Source: Gymnopilus junonius
Taxonomy: Eukaryota; Basidiomycota; Agaricomycetes; Agaricales; Galerinaceae
Reading direction: 5' to 3'
NCBI GenBank assembly: GCA_015501075.1
Contig: JADNYJ010000060.1
Location: 152,216-216,215, forward strand
Length of the DNA stretch: 64,000 nucleotides
In this document: piece after piece, positions 49,907-62,227 of the stretch
Layout: the number at the start of each line of letters is the position of its first letter
Position numbering within the stretch: the stretch's first letter is position 1
The notes under the pieces: generated by a model
Told to the model about the DNA's origin: nothing
Seen by the model: the letters and a program-made list of their open reading frames with translations, nothing else
Databases searched by the model: none
Translations under genes and position numbers: made by a program

Positions 49907-51441
49907 CTATCGCTTGCCGCTCTCCGTCTTGCGCAAGATTTGGTTTTGGACGACAAGCAAAAGGGCGTATAAAGTTTCTACGCGCTAGTAATACCATGTA
50001 AATTAGTGAATGAGCGGATCATGCGGCAAAAGACCGGTCCTTACAGGTACATCGACATTATGTTCCTTTGCCATCCGTACCACTTCTCCCAGAATGACCT
50101 CAACTTCGATAGGTTGTCCTTTTCGCGCATCGAGAAGCATGCTTGGAACATGTGTACTGTCTGCTTTTACATGTAACTTGCGGGTATTTTCAATTGTACT
50201 TTGTACAAGTGAAGATGGCAGACCATCCGGGGTATCAGGATAGCCAAGCGCCCTGCCTGGAGGTCAACAGGTAATTAACGTGCGATTCCAATCGCGGATT
50301 ATAGTTGAAAGTACCTAGTGAGATTAGCTCTTCTAATATTGCCTTCAGTGTAGTAATAGTGTATGAGGATATGAGGTCGGCTGTCGCTGGATAGACAAAC
50401 GGCTCATATGTAACGGAAGGATCTTCAGGAGGCGGTCGGAAGATAGCAGGAAGAGTATAACTGTTATTATCACCGCCCTGTAAATAAGAATGTTTGACAA
50501 GGGGAAAATGAAAGCTGACTCACCCAGTAAGCGTCGCAGACGCAGAGAAAGCAACGTTCCAGAAATTCTTGTTGAATTTCATCCGCTGAACTTCGGTTAA
50601 AACTGTGACCGTGCTTCCTCCTGCCTGGAGTAAATCCCCAAAATCATGTAATAAAACAGACTCTTCCGCCGTGTTTACAGTAGTTGTACGGTCACCATGC
50701 CTATAGACACCAAGGGCAACACGGTCCTATAGGACAATGCCATTGAGAAAGCGTAAGGATCAATTGCAAAAGTGGACACACAAAGTCGTTGTGCTCCACA
50801 ATATTGGGTGCCTGGAGATTTGTTCCAATCCAGACAGCAGTGCTGATGATTCGAGGTTCGCCTTTAGAAAGGGTTTTCAAAACGTTATACAAATCAACTT
50901 CAACATTGAGACCGTTCTGTAGAAGAACGTAAGTTGCCTGATGAAATTTTGCATTGTAATCTGACGAAAGAAGAGGTGCCAGGATCTGAGAGGTCTTGAC
51001 AACGTCCGGAATTGCCTTAGTAGTGACAACGACGTAGTCGTAAGGTCTGTCGGCAGCCTCCAAGACGCTATTGCAAACTAGTGAAATAGAATCGAATCGA
51101 ATCGATCATGGGTTTCCACGACAAATAGGATATCACATACGACGATCTGGTCTCCATCCGTTAATTTCTCCATATTTACGGCTTTTGAAATGAAGGCCTT
51201 CCCCTGTCAACGAATGAGCCCACTGCAAGATGTTAAGAATAAGGCTCAGTACTGTTTACAACTTCGTAGTTGCCCCGAGCCACGGCTGTTACACGAGCTA
51301 AGCCACTCCTCTTCAGGATCAAGGAATCTAAAATTTGTGATTGAGTAGTCTAGGGAAGCGTAGAATGTTGCTTGCAGACTCACATATCGCCCCTACAGCC
51401 CCGAATCCAACAAGAAGCACCTCTTTGACAGGTACGGACAT
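49907..51441 (-). CDS. Ketopantoate reductase-like protein (ApbA/PanE), copy 2
   Basis: This is a tandem paralogue of the gene at 48046-49583, with the same exon plan. The start at 51441 gives MSVPVKEVLLVGFGAVGAI, then SLILKRSGLARVTAVARGNY, GLHFKSRKYGEINGWRPDRR and LEAADRPYDYVVVTTKAIPD. YVLLQNGLNVEVDLYNVLKT, IISTAVWIGTNLQAPNIVEH and RALGYPDTPDGLPSSLV follow, then PSMLLDARKGQPIEVEVILG and VETLYALLLVVQNQILRKTE, with TAG at 49907-49909. The NGLG of copy 1 is NGLN here. The copies differ throughout, so the duplication is not recent. The intergenic gap is 323 bp. Both are intact, so each may have its own substrate. Confidence 0.88.
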
Positions 51442-51857
51442 CGTACACAAATATTTTAAGGAATTTCCAATATAATTCTTGAAGAACAACAAATGCGTCC
51501 TTGCCTTGTACAAAGAAAAGAGAAGATGGACGGTGAGGTTAAGTGTATGTAGAAGTCAATCATGAACTACTTGATCATCCCAGCGGATGATCGCGCAACT
51601 CCGATGACGGAAAGGAACTGTCCGGACTCCGGACCTTCCTTCCGTGACGTCACAAGACAATAAGCTGGAAGGTGGACATTGACAAGGGTATCATGTACAT
51701 ATGTATGTAGGCGATGTTGCTTGTTGCTTGCTTGAACCAATGCAAATCGGGCAATAGTTGCACATAATTCCACCAGCCGTCGAAAGGGTACTTGATTGGT
51801 TATTAGGAAGCAACAGTAAATATAACCCAGAAAAAAAGGGCGAGAAAGCAAATATCA

Positions 51858-52569
51858 TTAATCTTCCCTTTCCAAGAAGCCTATTCCACCAGCACGAACT
51901 TTGCTGAGGAACATTTCGTACCACTTCGCTATTATTCCCATTGGAACTGCAACGTCCGGACTTAAAGGACCACTCGTAAATCCTGAGATAAAATTGAACA
52001 GGTGCTTCACAATACGTTCGGCAAGTTTCGTCGGATCTCGAGAGAGATCAAGACCTGATACGACTGAAGAAGGAAGCGATTGCAACTGAGCTTGGATTTG
52101 TGCAAGGGGTTCAATCGAAAGTCCAAGGATTGCAGTCACGTCTTGCTGACCAGGAGTCTGGACAGTCGAGAAGGTCGAAAATCTGTTTTGCGCAGCTGAG
52201 AATGTTTCACCGGAGTAGGTGCCTCTTAATCGGAAGATCGCTGAAGGTTTTTCATTGGAGAGCCTGTGATTCCAAGGTCATTTATTGATCTACTCCGGAT
52301 AAGAGAAAGTACGCACATTCCTAGTAATTGGAATCCCTTTCCAGGCCAAAAGAAGTGTACTGCAGCGCCATATCCTTCAGGAAACGGATCTGTACAATGG
52401 AATCGGCCGTAGTAAAAAAGAAAGAAGGGGGCACGCACGACCAACCTGTCAAGAAAACACACAAATGGTTTATAGTACTCGCATTCGGCAATTCAAAATA
52501 AGCATGCGTATCGTCAACTTGGGTGAGATTTGTTTGCAGGAGGCGGCCAGCGACCAAGCAGCCGAACAT
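51858..52569 (-). CDS. OPI10: Hikeshi/OPI10 family protein
   Basis: This is a member of the Hikeshi family, nuclear import carriers of Hsp70 under heat stress; the yeast orthologue is OPI10. The start at 52569 gives MFGCLVAGRLLQTNLTQVDD, then THAYFELPNASTINHLCVFL. This is spliced to TDPFPEGYGAAVHFFWPGKG with FQLLGM, then to LSNEKPSAIFRLRGTYSGE. The last exon has VTAILGLSIEPLAQIQAQLQ and the C-terminal domain KHLFNFISGFT, GIIAKWYEMFLSKVR, GGIGFLERED, stop at 51858. The N-terminal FGC.VAGR, NHLCVFL and FQLLG(M)LSNEKPSAIF blocks are diagnostic. Length of about 200 residues is typical and the frame is intact. Confidence 0.94.
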
Positions 52570-55469
52570 CGTATCGCTGTCTGTATTGTTTACAGGAAGA
52601 GATCCTTCGCGTTGAGGCGCGATCGACTTGACTTTCGATTTATGCTTTTGAGATCTGTGCTGTGGGCAACGCCTGTCATTGTGGGAAGTTGACAGAATCT
52701 CCGAGAAGGAATTATCCGCTTTCTATCGGAAAATGCCGATTTTGGTTGATGGTATCAGTAAATCATCAACACCGCCGTCATTGGTACTCTCAAGCTTTGG
52801 GTTCCATGTAAGCCATGGATGGCGACGAGGCAACGGCTCTATCGTATATTTATGCTGGATTCGGTTCTACCAGGCATTTCAAGGGGTTCGATCTACTCAT
52901 TAATTCGAGAACCTTTGACTCACATCGTTCTTCTGCTCTAAGGTGTCTTTCAATGTGCAAAGCCAGGGGGTCATCGACCGAGCATTCCGAAATATCAGGT
53001 CACCTCAAGGTGGTCGGTATTTACATGTTACGCTGACGTTAGACAGTTTCTCAATAATCTTTCTCAGCGGTTTTCAATTTTATAGGCCATATACCAGTCT
53101 TACTGACATATTGATTAGTATCGGAATGACCGCTTCGCAGTTCTTGTTTATACCTGTTTCTTCTCAAGTTGCGATTATGGCGCCCTTGTAGCTACCCCCC
53201 AGGATTTCTCTTTCTCTCTTAAAATTTTTCAAAAGCGCTATTGTAGGTCATTTTTTTTCACGCGCTTCTTCATCAACGCCTGTGTTTCCGATGCCCAGTA
53301 CCGAATGTTTTCCATGATGCAATATAGTTATACGGCCTCGTATAATTTGTGCCGACGTCGAGCTGCGCACAATAGCTCCGTCCAACCCACCAACGTCATG
53401 TTCCAACCTAGAGCTGGAATCTCTGGGATCGACGGGTTTTTGTTAAGAGGGAATCCACTTCGGATACGGTGTTCGCACAAATGCACCGTGAATTTAAACC
53501 AGAATCATGGGTAACATGAGGAAGGTTGAAGCTGACATGGGTTAGGTGTAGTTGCTCGAATTATGGTTGTTTTGCATGGTTTATGCCAGCTACGACTGTG
53601 ATTTGTATGCTATAAATGCTGAACTTCGATTGCAACTTGAACTTAATTTACCAAACTCACTTCGAACTTCAAGTACGGTGACAGTGAGCCCAGCATCCGG
53701 TCGAAATTGGTAACGCGAACGTCGGGCATTCGAACCACTACCAACATTTGAAATGCAAAGTAATAGAGTATATATACGTATGTAGTGAATTTGTCAGTGC
53801 CTTGGACAGTACAATGCATAAGCTTCGACATCACAAGCTACGGTGATTTCTCTTTAGAGCACTGTTAATGGGATCACTCGTGGAGCGATATCTAATCCCG
53901 CCATATTTTTTACGTCAGTCCAGACATTGAGGCAATGCTGAAGTATGATACCAGTATACATAGCAGTAATTATATGACGGATATCCACACCTATACAGCA
54001 CAATGACGCCTGTAAGTAGCCTCATGTAAGGTCAGTTGATACACCTTTCAAAGCAAATGAATGGGATTGTGATGTACAGACTTTTATGACCTGCCGTGAT
54101 TCTCCTTGAGGATTTATTGCCTGAGGAGGCTCCACTTTTTCTCGACAACATGCCATCGCGTGAGGTAATTTACGATAGCCCATTCTCACTGACAACCTTC
54201 AGAGATAGGACAAGCGAGCGACGCAGTTCCGATAGGAAGAAAATCTGGCTGCATAGTAAATATCGAAGGGTCGCAGAGTTTCGAAAGACCTTGAAGAGCA
54301 TCCCGAGAGTATTTTCTAAGACCACCATACCGATAATCCAGACGGATAAGAACAGGGCCGATTTTAGAACGTCTTTAGAGAGCACCTTCGTCATAGGTCA
54401 AAGTCGTGCGTCATAGATTAGAAAGCAAAAGACTCAGAGCTTGGAATAGAGGTAAAGTGCTGGGTATTCGAGAGCAAAGAATTGAAGAGATTGTGAACGA
54501 CATCTTTCGTTGAGTTGGAGAGGTTGGGAGAACAAACTAGAGCAGAAGAGAGTCTAGAGAACGTCTAGAGGGATACGCAAACGGTTCATGCCGGTCAGGG
54601 GTTTGTCAGGGTCCGCCGCACGTGAGTAAAATGGCTTAGAAAGGAAGGTTGAATTTGAAGATCGGCGTCTTTTCCGCCTTCTCCCTCTGCCCCTTCTCGT
54701 GCCGCATGGACTATCGTAACTGCCGTAATATGTTGCTGACGTTTCTTTCAGTGACTAAGGCGTTCTGGGACCTGCATAGCTGCAGACTCTGCCTGTAAAT
54801 GCTAGAACAAGGAAAAACCATCCTAATGAACCTGTTGGAGCGACCTGTTCGAAACAACAATTATCGCAAAAAAAAAAAAGCTGGAAGTCTTCATCAGAAA
54901 GTCTCAGAAGAACATATTTTAGTGATGGCGAAATCACGCTTATAACGGTTGCTGTCAAGTTCGATTCTGTCATATCGCTTGGGATTTTGGGGCAATTTTA
55001 GACCTTACCTGTGTTCTCTTCCCTAGTTTTGGCTGGCGGACTTGCGTCGTGTTCTCTGGTGTCCCGTTATCGCAGAGCTTGCTCTCGCACCCCTGGACTG
55101 GACTATCAGTACCGTTCGCAGGGACCGTCAGCCACCGTTTAATTCACTCCCTCTCTTTTCCCGACCCTCCCCGTCGTCGTCGTTCTCGATACTACACTGG
55201 AGCAAAGATCTTCCCTCATTATTTCTAATAGCAAGCGTGATTCGTCCTGCACGCCTCTGCCCACCTCTGACAGGTTTTGGTCGTCTGACCACATATAATC
55301 CACCAAGTTGGTACGTCGCCCATTCAATGACCGAGTCTCAGAGACATTGACAATACTGCTCTTACAGCTCTAAATCCCCTTCGAACCATCTTTCCTTTTC
55401 CTCTTCGTGCCATCGTTGAGCTTGCATAATCCCCTCATTCTCAATCTATCTAGCATATAAACTGCGACC
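52570..55469. other. Mostly unannotated 2.9 kb
   Basis: No gene was confidently recognised. Plus frames at 52679-52903 and 52943-53191 look slightly protein-like (a hydrophobic segment near 53045-53100) but cannot be joined or assigned. A plus frame at 54096-54416 and its minus shadow lack family content. From about 55140 the sequence becomes pyrimidine-rich, as expected for the 5' UTR/promoter of the gene starting at 55470. Confidence 0.4.
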
Positions 55470-58400
55470 ATGCTTCTCAAACTCATTCCCGCCAACTCTG
55501 AACCAACAATCCACTTCTCTCTATCCTTCTCCGACCTCCCCCCGCATTTACCGACTCCCGCGGCATGGACCTCTCAATTGGCGCATCTTATGCTCGAAGA
55601 TCTGGAGGTGCCTGCTACGATGCACTCTCTCGACAAGTCTGCTGGCATTACCAGCTTGTTGGAAGAAGTGGCTCTCGACGTCGGTGCCAACGAAATACGG
55701 TGTCGATTTGTGGACGGAAAGATAGAGAAATGGGGGTTCTGGGATGGTATCGTGGGCATTGGTCCATGGAAAGCAATGGCAGGAACACTCTATGGCCAAC
55801 GGTTGGTTGATGCCCTCCAAGGCATCATGCGGGATGTAAAAGAGAGTACATTCGAAGATGACAGAGTCGCGAGAGAGAAAGAATGGGAGAAACAGAAACT
55901 GGAAAGGACTAGGTCGCTGTCGACTGTGACAGCTCCCAAAGGAATCCAGGGCAAGGTATCAAAACACAAGAAGCAACGCTCCTTTTTCATGCAAATAGTA
56001 TCTTGCGTCGGGTATGTTCGATAGACATTGTAGCTCGTATGAGCCTGCTTTAATTGATATCTTACCCGCAGATCGATAATCAACTTAACTTCACCTTCAA
56101 CTGCAAACCATCCAGCTCTACCTTTCTCGCGCTCGAGTACCTCGACACCTCCTGTCAATTATCCTATTTCGACGTCCGTGACTCAGAGTAGTAATACGAC
56201 GCCTCCGGCCCCAGGCACATCTGCTCGTGCCCGTGCTCTCCGGCGTGCCGCACGTTCGGCTTTGGTTGACACCTACCGCCTTTTCGTCCTTTCTGAACTT
56301 ATCACTCGACTGCAAGGGCTTTCTGATCCTACGGATCAGCAGGTAGTTCGAAGCCAGGAGTACCGGCGCAAAGATAAAGCGACTTTCGGTGTTTGGATAT
56401 TACATAGCATGAGAAGGCGTGCTTTGGAAAGGATGGAACAACTCCTGGAAGAGGCGGAGGTGGAGGCGAAAGCAAGAGGTTGTATCGCCAGTGTGAATCA
56501 GGACTTGAACGTTGCGTTTTTCGGCATGGAGCCAGCGACTACAGCCGTTCCTCTTTCGTTCTCTGATGACGAAGACGAGATGGAGCAACCGCCACCAGGA
56601 TTATCTTCGACGAAATCAGAGAAGGAAACAGATGGAGATTCCGAATCAGACGAGACAGATGGAAGTTCCGTGCATACTCCATCGACTACCTCACATTTTC
56701 AGTGCTACCCTATGAGACCTCCTTTCTCAAGGACGTCGTCAAGTTCTTCTCACTCAGTGGATGATTCTTCTTCAATCTCTTCCGACGATAACAAGGGCTA
56801 CCTAGAGCCGGTAGAAAGTCAAGCCAATTTGTGACACAGAAGAATCTTCCTGAAGTTCCTCGGTTCCAACAAATGGCCTTGGTTCCGTCCGCACCTTCCC
56901 CAGCGCCTCACATCATCCAATACCTTTCGCCAGCGTCACTACACGAGTATACCCAACTAGTCGAACTCCGATCGCGTCTTGGACACCTTCTGCTTTTCTC
57001 AGCAAGCCAAACTCGGGTAACGGCCGATGAAACCCAAAGCCGGCTTGATATTCTAGCTGTGCGGAGCAGGCGACGAGCCTGGTCAAATCGAGCTCTCTCA
57101 TTAGTGGCACGATCGCAAGCAGGACTTGGTGGCTCCGCCATTTATGGGTTAGTGACGCCGTTCCGCAGCTCTGCCCTTGCAAGGCATATGTGGAAGGCAG
57201 AGGACTCAATCCGTGAGCCCTCGTTGTCGACAACGTCATTTCTTCCGAGCGCGTTGATGCGCTGTACCTCCCGTGGGTTTCCCTCCTATAGACCCCGCTT
57301 GAGGCCCAAGATTCAATACGACATTGAAACTCTAGCCGTTGAGGTCAGCGACAACGTTTTTGAGGACGATGGGATTTTGACGCTGTCTCAGACGGCCAGC
57401 CATACGCACCTGTAGATTTTGAATACGAGATGTACGAGGACGTGACGACCCTTCAACTGTAGCAGGTCATTCAAGGCGACACGTCAGGGGAGGGACCAAG
57501 AAGCTCTCTTCTACACAGCCAGTTCCTGGCAGGTCTGGGTTAGGTCGGCTGTTCCCTGTCAGTGAAGAAATGGATAGGAAGTTCAGGATCATTTCCCAGA
57601 CGAAGACCAGGTGTTCGAGTTTGCCACCCACACAAGGCATCACATCAACGAGAAGCGAACATTTATGGGGTGTGACGAGGTGAAGGTGGCCGGCCAGAGC
57701 GAGAATGAGGATTGTCTTGAGGACCCCAATCAACTGGATTTGGAGCTCGGGTTTGGTGGAATTTGCAGTGCAGAAGTGCCGCAGAACGTTGGGACCAACG
57801 GAGAGAGGCTGTCCAGCAAGATGGGCCGCCCAATGATTTCGCCCCGAGCTCGGACAACTAGTATGATGGGTACCTTCGTGCATCGTACAAAGCAAGCACA
57901 GAGTGCTGCTTTTCATGCCGCGAGCCACCAAAACGTTCTGAATTGACGACAGACAGTCTGCTCTGCCAGCCCGTCTCTGCTTCCGTGTCAGCTCCCTCTC
58001 GCCAGGTTTCTCCACCCACGCTTCAAATTCAATCGCAAGTCAGTATGAAGGTGGGTTCTCCTCCAAAGGATGGGAGAATAGGAATTCAAATGTCGGCTTC
58101 TCCATCACCTGCGATCTACAACGACATCGAAGTGGACGTGGAACTTGATGTACAAGTCCGTGTTGGTGAATTCATTTCCAACGCTGCAGTTTATGATCAA
58201 CACTATGGACAAGATGTCGCCTCTCCGTTGTCGATCACGCTGCCGAAGCAACAAGTTGCGAGCCCCCGAACAATTGTCGGACCCCATAGTGAAGAGTTCA
58301 CTTTATCAATGGATGTAGCAAGAGAAATAAGAAGGAATCGCAGCGTTCGTCGGCACAATTATCCTACCAGGCCTCTTTCTAGACATGATTTCGAGGATAA

Positions 58401-58479
58401 TAGGAGACCCAAGCTCGGCTCTATTTTTTCGGAGCCTCAATCCGTCTTCACACCCAAATTGTCTGATGTGGCTCCGTAG
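55470..58479 (+). CDS. Large unknown protein, Ser-rich, with apparent frameshifts
   Basis: I do not recognise this family. From the ATG at 55470: MLLKLIPANSEPTIHFSLSF, DLPPHLPTPAAWTSQLAHLM, FVDGKIEKWGFWDGIVGIGP and REKEWEKQKLERTRSL. An intron at about 56012-56070 leads to SIINLTSPSTANHPALPFSR, RARALRRAARSALVDTYRLF, RRRALERMEQLLEEAEVEAK (coiled coil) and an acidic/Ser tract. The frame then stops at 56834, but the next frame continues at once with VTQKNLPEVPRFQQMALVPS and LHEYTQLVELRSRLGHLLLF. Further slips near 57390, 57600-57660 and 57860-57950 lead to the last frame (PVSASVSAPSRQVSPPTLQI, EIRRNRSVRRHNYPTRPL), ending TAG at 58477-58479. With a few added bases this is one protein of about 950 residues. 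The globular N-terminal 180 residues and the mid ALRRAARSALVDTY block are the most protein-like parts. Function unknown. Confidence 0.65.
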
Positions 58480-59777
58480 GCTCTCGCTGGATTTATCTCG
58501 GAATTCGACCTTTACCCCAAAGTTCTCTCTGATACCTTTCTTCTTTCTTCGCTCGTCATTTTCCCGCATTTTGCTTTCGTGAACCCGGAACTCTCTTTTA
58601 AATCATTTTCATGAATCTTAATGCTTCGTTTCTTTTGATGAACTTTATAATCATTTTTCTCCCTCTTTCTCACTGACATCTAATCGCTCATTAACGCATT
58701 GTAGCCATCATTCCTCTCTTCGCACTCTATCACACATTAATCGCATTTTACGGGCATCTTCCTTTCACGACTTAGCTTTCTTGACTCACTTCGAACATCT
58801 TTCACGTTGTTTTCACGAACTACATTATTACTCTATTATTCTCAACTTTGCAGTAATCACCTTGTCCAACTAAAAGCGACACCATGTTATCGCTTATACT
58901 ATCCTTTCATTCTCGTCCCTGATCTTGCTTCCCCACCCAGATACCCTTTCCATGCATTTACCATCATCCTATTGATCCTCTTATTCCACACTACCATGCT
59001 TACAGACTATCATCGTCAACACCACACTCATTCAAATATTTCACTCGTCATCATCACTGCTGAACCGTAATTTGCCCTCTTCCGTGCTTTCTACATCTAT
59101 AGCGCTACCTGGTTTTTCGCCCAATTGTGTACATTAAATAGCATTGTTTTGCATTGGTGGTTAGACGTACGGCAATCGTCACCGAGTACTTTATGATACA
59201 AAGAAAAGGCGAAGATCGCAGGTGATTCATGCAATGACCCAACAATTACACTGCCAACTAGTTTCTCCAATACAGCTTTGGAACTTCACCTATGAACGAG
59301 GCGTCATGGACATTCCTTTCAATCATGAGTAAGTTGTTTCATGGTACAAGTTATAAGTACGTCACCGGGCACATAAAGAACAAACATTCAATTTATATTA
59401 TTTCCCTCTTCATGTTTTTAAGTTATTGTGCCCTCTCTGAACGCTGGGAGCAATCACTTTCTCCAACCTTATCCACAGTCGTCATCGACTTTGTCTCCGC
59501 ATTTGCTGTACTTTCGCTGACCCTTCTTACGAACTTTTGCGTCCCCTCATTCTCTCTTTCCTTCTCTCTAATAAATCTTCTCAAAATTTCTTTTCTTCTC
59601 GCGTTTTCTTACCGATTGATTCCGTCCACTCCAAAATTGGGTTTTTGCAGCATGATGATCTGATTATGATAATTTGGGGATTGAAAGCCAGGGACGTAAC
59701 AAAAAAAACATGCCTCGTTGGCAAAGAAAAGACCATCAGACAACGATTGATAGTACAAGAAGAGATAATACAAAGAA
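58480..59777. other. Pyrimidine-rich 3' region
   Basis: This is a long C+T-rich stretch on the plus strand (about 58490-59640), dense in TTTC/TCTT. The long plus frame 59292-59663 is a by-product of this bias. It lies between the convergent ends of the unknown gene and SOF1. Confidence 0.5.
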
Positions 59778-61665
59778 TTACGATTGCTCCGCGATGACCA
59801 GCTTTTTTTTCTCTGGTTTTGGTTTGCTTTCGCCCACGCGGGTATGTTTTCTTCTCCTCTCCTCTTTGACCCTCCTTGCCTCGAGCATTGCAGTCTTGAG
59901 TTTTGAGGTCTGATGCACCGATTTTGGCAGATGCCGTGTTCTACAAAGAAGGGTCAACTAAAGCCTTGAAACTTGGGTGAAGAATGACTACGAACCGCGC
60001 GACCCGGTCAATTTCGCTGTCGACTCTCCACCTGTCCTTAAGTTTTTCTCTGTACTCCATTGCAGCTCGCTCGCGTGCAGTGACCACACCAAGTTTATCT
60101 GATGCCTTGGCCTTCCATATACGCACGTTTCCATCATCCGAACTTGACATCACGAACCGAGCATCTGCTGAAAATACAGACGAGGTGACTCTGACGACGA
60201 AAGACAGATATCATCAATATAGACAATTTGGAAGAAATAAGAACCAAGATTACCTTTGCATCCGTTTAGTATGATATACTTCGGGTTGTCGCCCCTTACC
60301 CTCTTGCCATATCCTCACTGTCCTGTCCCAACCCCCACTGACGAATTCTAAACCTGTTGGACTCCAATCACAAGACATGACAGCAGCGACATGTGCCTTG
60401 TATACCTGTGTTGGGCTATCAAGGTGTCTGATATCAAATGTATATAGATTGTGATCTTCTGAGGCTAAAAGAACGGTCGTGGGGAACGTAGGTGACCATG
60501 ACAAGGCATTACTTCGCATCTGCGGGATGTATACGTCGACTGAACAAGAAGGAATACGATAGAAAGCTAAAGCAAAACACTGACCTGCATCACCACCCTC
60601 CGCTCGGCTTTCCCTGTTCGGATATCATATAATGTGAACGTTCGGTCTGTTCCGATACTGGCCAAAACAGAAGATTCGCTCATATTAAACCGTACTGATG
60701 TAATGGTCTCTGTTGAGGTTGGGAATGTCAAGTTGGAGATTGATGCGCTCCTGTATCGGGAGAGGTTAGTGCCGCAACCGGGATTAAGATCTACGTTAAC
60801 GTACTTCGTTTCGTCCCATATTTGTACAGTATTTGACGCAGTCGCAAAAAGTGACTCTGTTCTATGATGGTCAATAGAACTGAACAGCGCCTAATCAGCA
60901 GAAGCTCTAAAGAAGGGAGTGACTACAACACACTTGAATGCCGCTTTTCCGGGAAAGACGCTCAGAGGCTGAAAGAAAACAGATCAGAAAAACATAAATA
61001 GCCATAAAGACAAGCAAAACGAAGACATGAAAGTAGCCGTGGTATAAGACTGATAGAATAAGGTGGTTGCCAATGTTGGTTAAATCACTTACAACCTCCG
61101 GCGTAGTGTTATCATCGCTCACAGCCCATAGTTTGATATTGCGATCAACTCCGCAGCTCAACAGCCTCTTTCCTTCATCTGGTGAAAAGCAAAGTCCCGA
61201 CACTTTACCCTTATGCGCCTGAGGAATACTCGTAATCTGTTTCCGCGTGGAAAGGTTGTGTAAAATTATTCCTAGTCATTTGGAGCATGTTTTCAGTAAT
61301 CGCCTTGGGGAGAAGCAGAAAAGCCACGCACATACCTCCGTCCCAGCTACCACTCGCCAAAGAGGTAAGAGACCCGGGCTGGCGACACAACACTTCCACG
61401 GCGTCAATGTGGCCTTCTAGGGCAGCCACAAAGGGTTTGGCGAACATTCTATCCATTTTCGCAGCATTCAAAGCTCGAGTTCGTTCTCTTGCGCGAGAAA
61501 AAGGGTGCATAAGGGGATTAAGATTTCGAGATACAGGTGTCGGGTCCCCATGCCGCATTGGCAGATGAGCAGCAGGATCATGCTGGAGGACTGAGATTTT
61601 CTGTCGAAAGCTTTTCTCGTTAGTTGTTTGATGTACTGCACATGTTTTTGCTGACCCACCACCAT
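59778..61665 (-). CDS. SOF1: SOF1/DCAF13 U3 snoRNP WD-repeat protein
   Basis: This is a small-subunit processome protein of the nucleolus needed for 18S rRNA processing. The coding start appears to be an ATG at 61663-61665 followed at once by a 62-nt intron (61601-61662), giving M|KISVLQHD. Then comes the family N-terminus HLPMRHGDPTPVSRNLNPLM, HPFSRARERTRALNAAKMDR and MFAKPFVAALEGHIDAV. WD repeats follow: SGSWDGGIILHNL, GKVSGLCFSPDEGKRLLSCG, VDRNIKLWAV, PLSVFPGKAAFN, LFATASNTVQIWDETK, LASIGTDRTFTLYDIRTGK, ASEDHNLYTFDIRHL and FVSGGWDRTVRIWQ. The final repeat is DARFVMSSSDDGNVRIWKAK. The Sof1 C-terminus RAAMEYREKLKDRW is spliced to RHLPKSVHQTSKLKTAMLEA and KEERRRKHTR, ending AEQS with TAA at 59778-59780. 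Frame intact. Confidence 0.94.
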
Positions 61666-62227
61666 CGTCGTGGTCGAATACAAGCAAGTATCTGATCAAT
61701 AGTTTTGACAGGTCAAGCTTGTTCGTCGTCGTTGAGTATCGAGGTTGTGTAAAGAAAATAAATTTGACACAACCGCCCAGGACTTCGGTAGGTATGTTAC
61801 GTAATCAGCTTTCTGTGCATCGAGCTTTCGCCTTCGCGCGGCTTTCATACTAAGTATGTATTGTGGACATGCACAGAAAATTAATCATATTACCCTCAAG
61901 TCTCGATGTTCAAACTTTATGGCTTTTTACTTTCGGCTTGGGGTGGGTAAGATTCCGTATATCTTATGGTTGATTCTTACCAAGATGTCGATATATTGTG
62001 AGCCTTAGGCCTTGGTGAGCACTGAGCAGTGAGCACCCCATTAACACCTACGGAGGTCTAATGCCCATCGGCTTCATGACAGAATCCTGATACAACGCGT
62101 GTTGACGCCTGTAAAAAGGTGGAAGAACATATGGATACAACGACAGTTCTCAGAATTTCCTATAGCAACCGCTCCCGGAAGATGTAATCCTTGATGGATT
62201 ACACCCAGGACCGTGATCAGACCGTGG
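61666..62227. other. Intergenic, SOF1 promoter side
   Basis: This is upstream of SOF1 and downstream of the small minus-strand gene. It may also hold the last exon of that gene: a splice from GTATCG at about 62243 to an acceptor near 62113 would add residues ending MKPMGIRPP. No other feature was seen. Confidence 0.35.

Noticed and set aside
59292..59663. Hydrophobic 123-residue plus-strand frame
   Set aside because: Explained by the pyrimidine-rich bias of the region, which yields Leu/Ser/Phe codons by chance.
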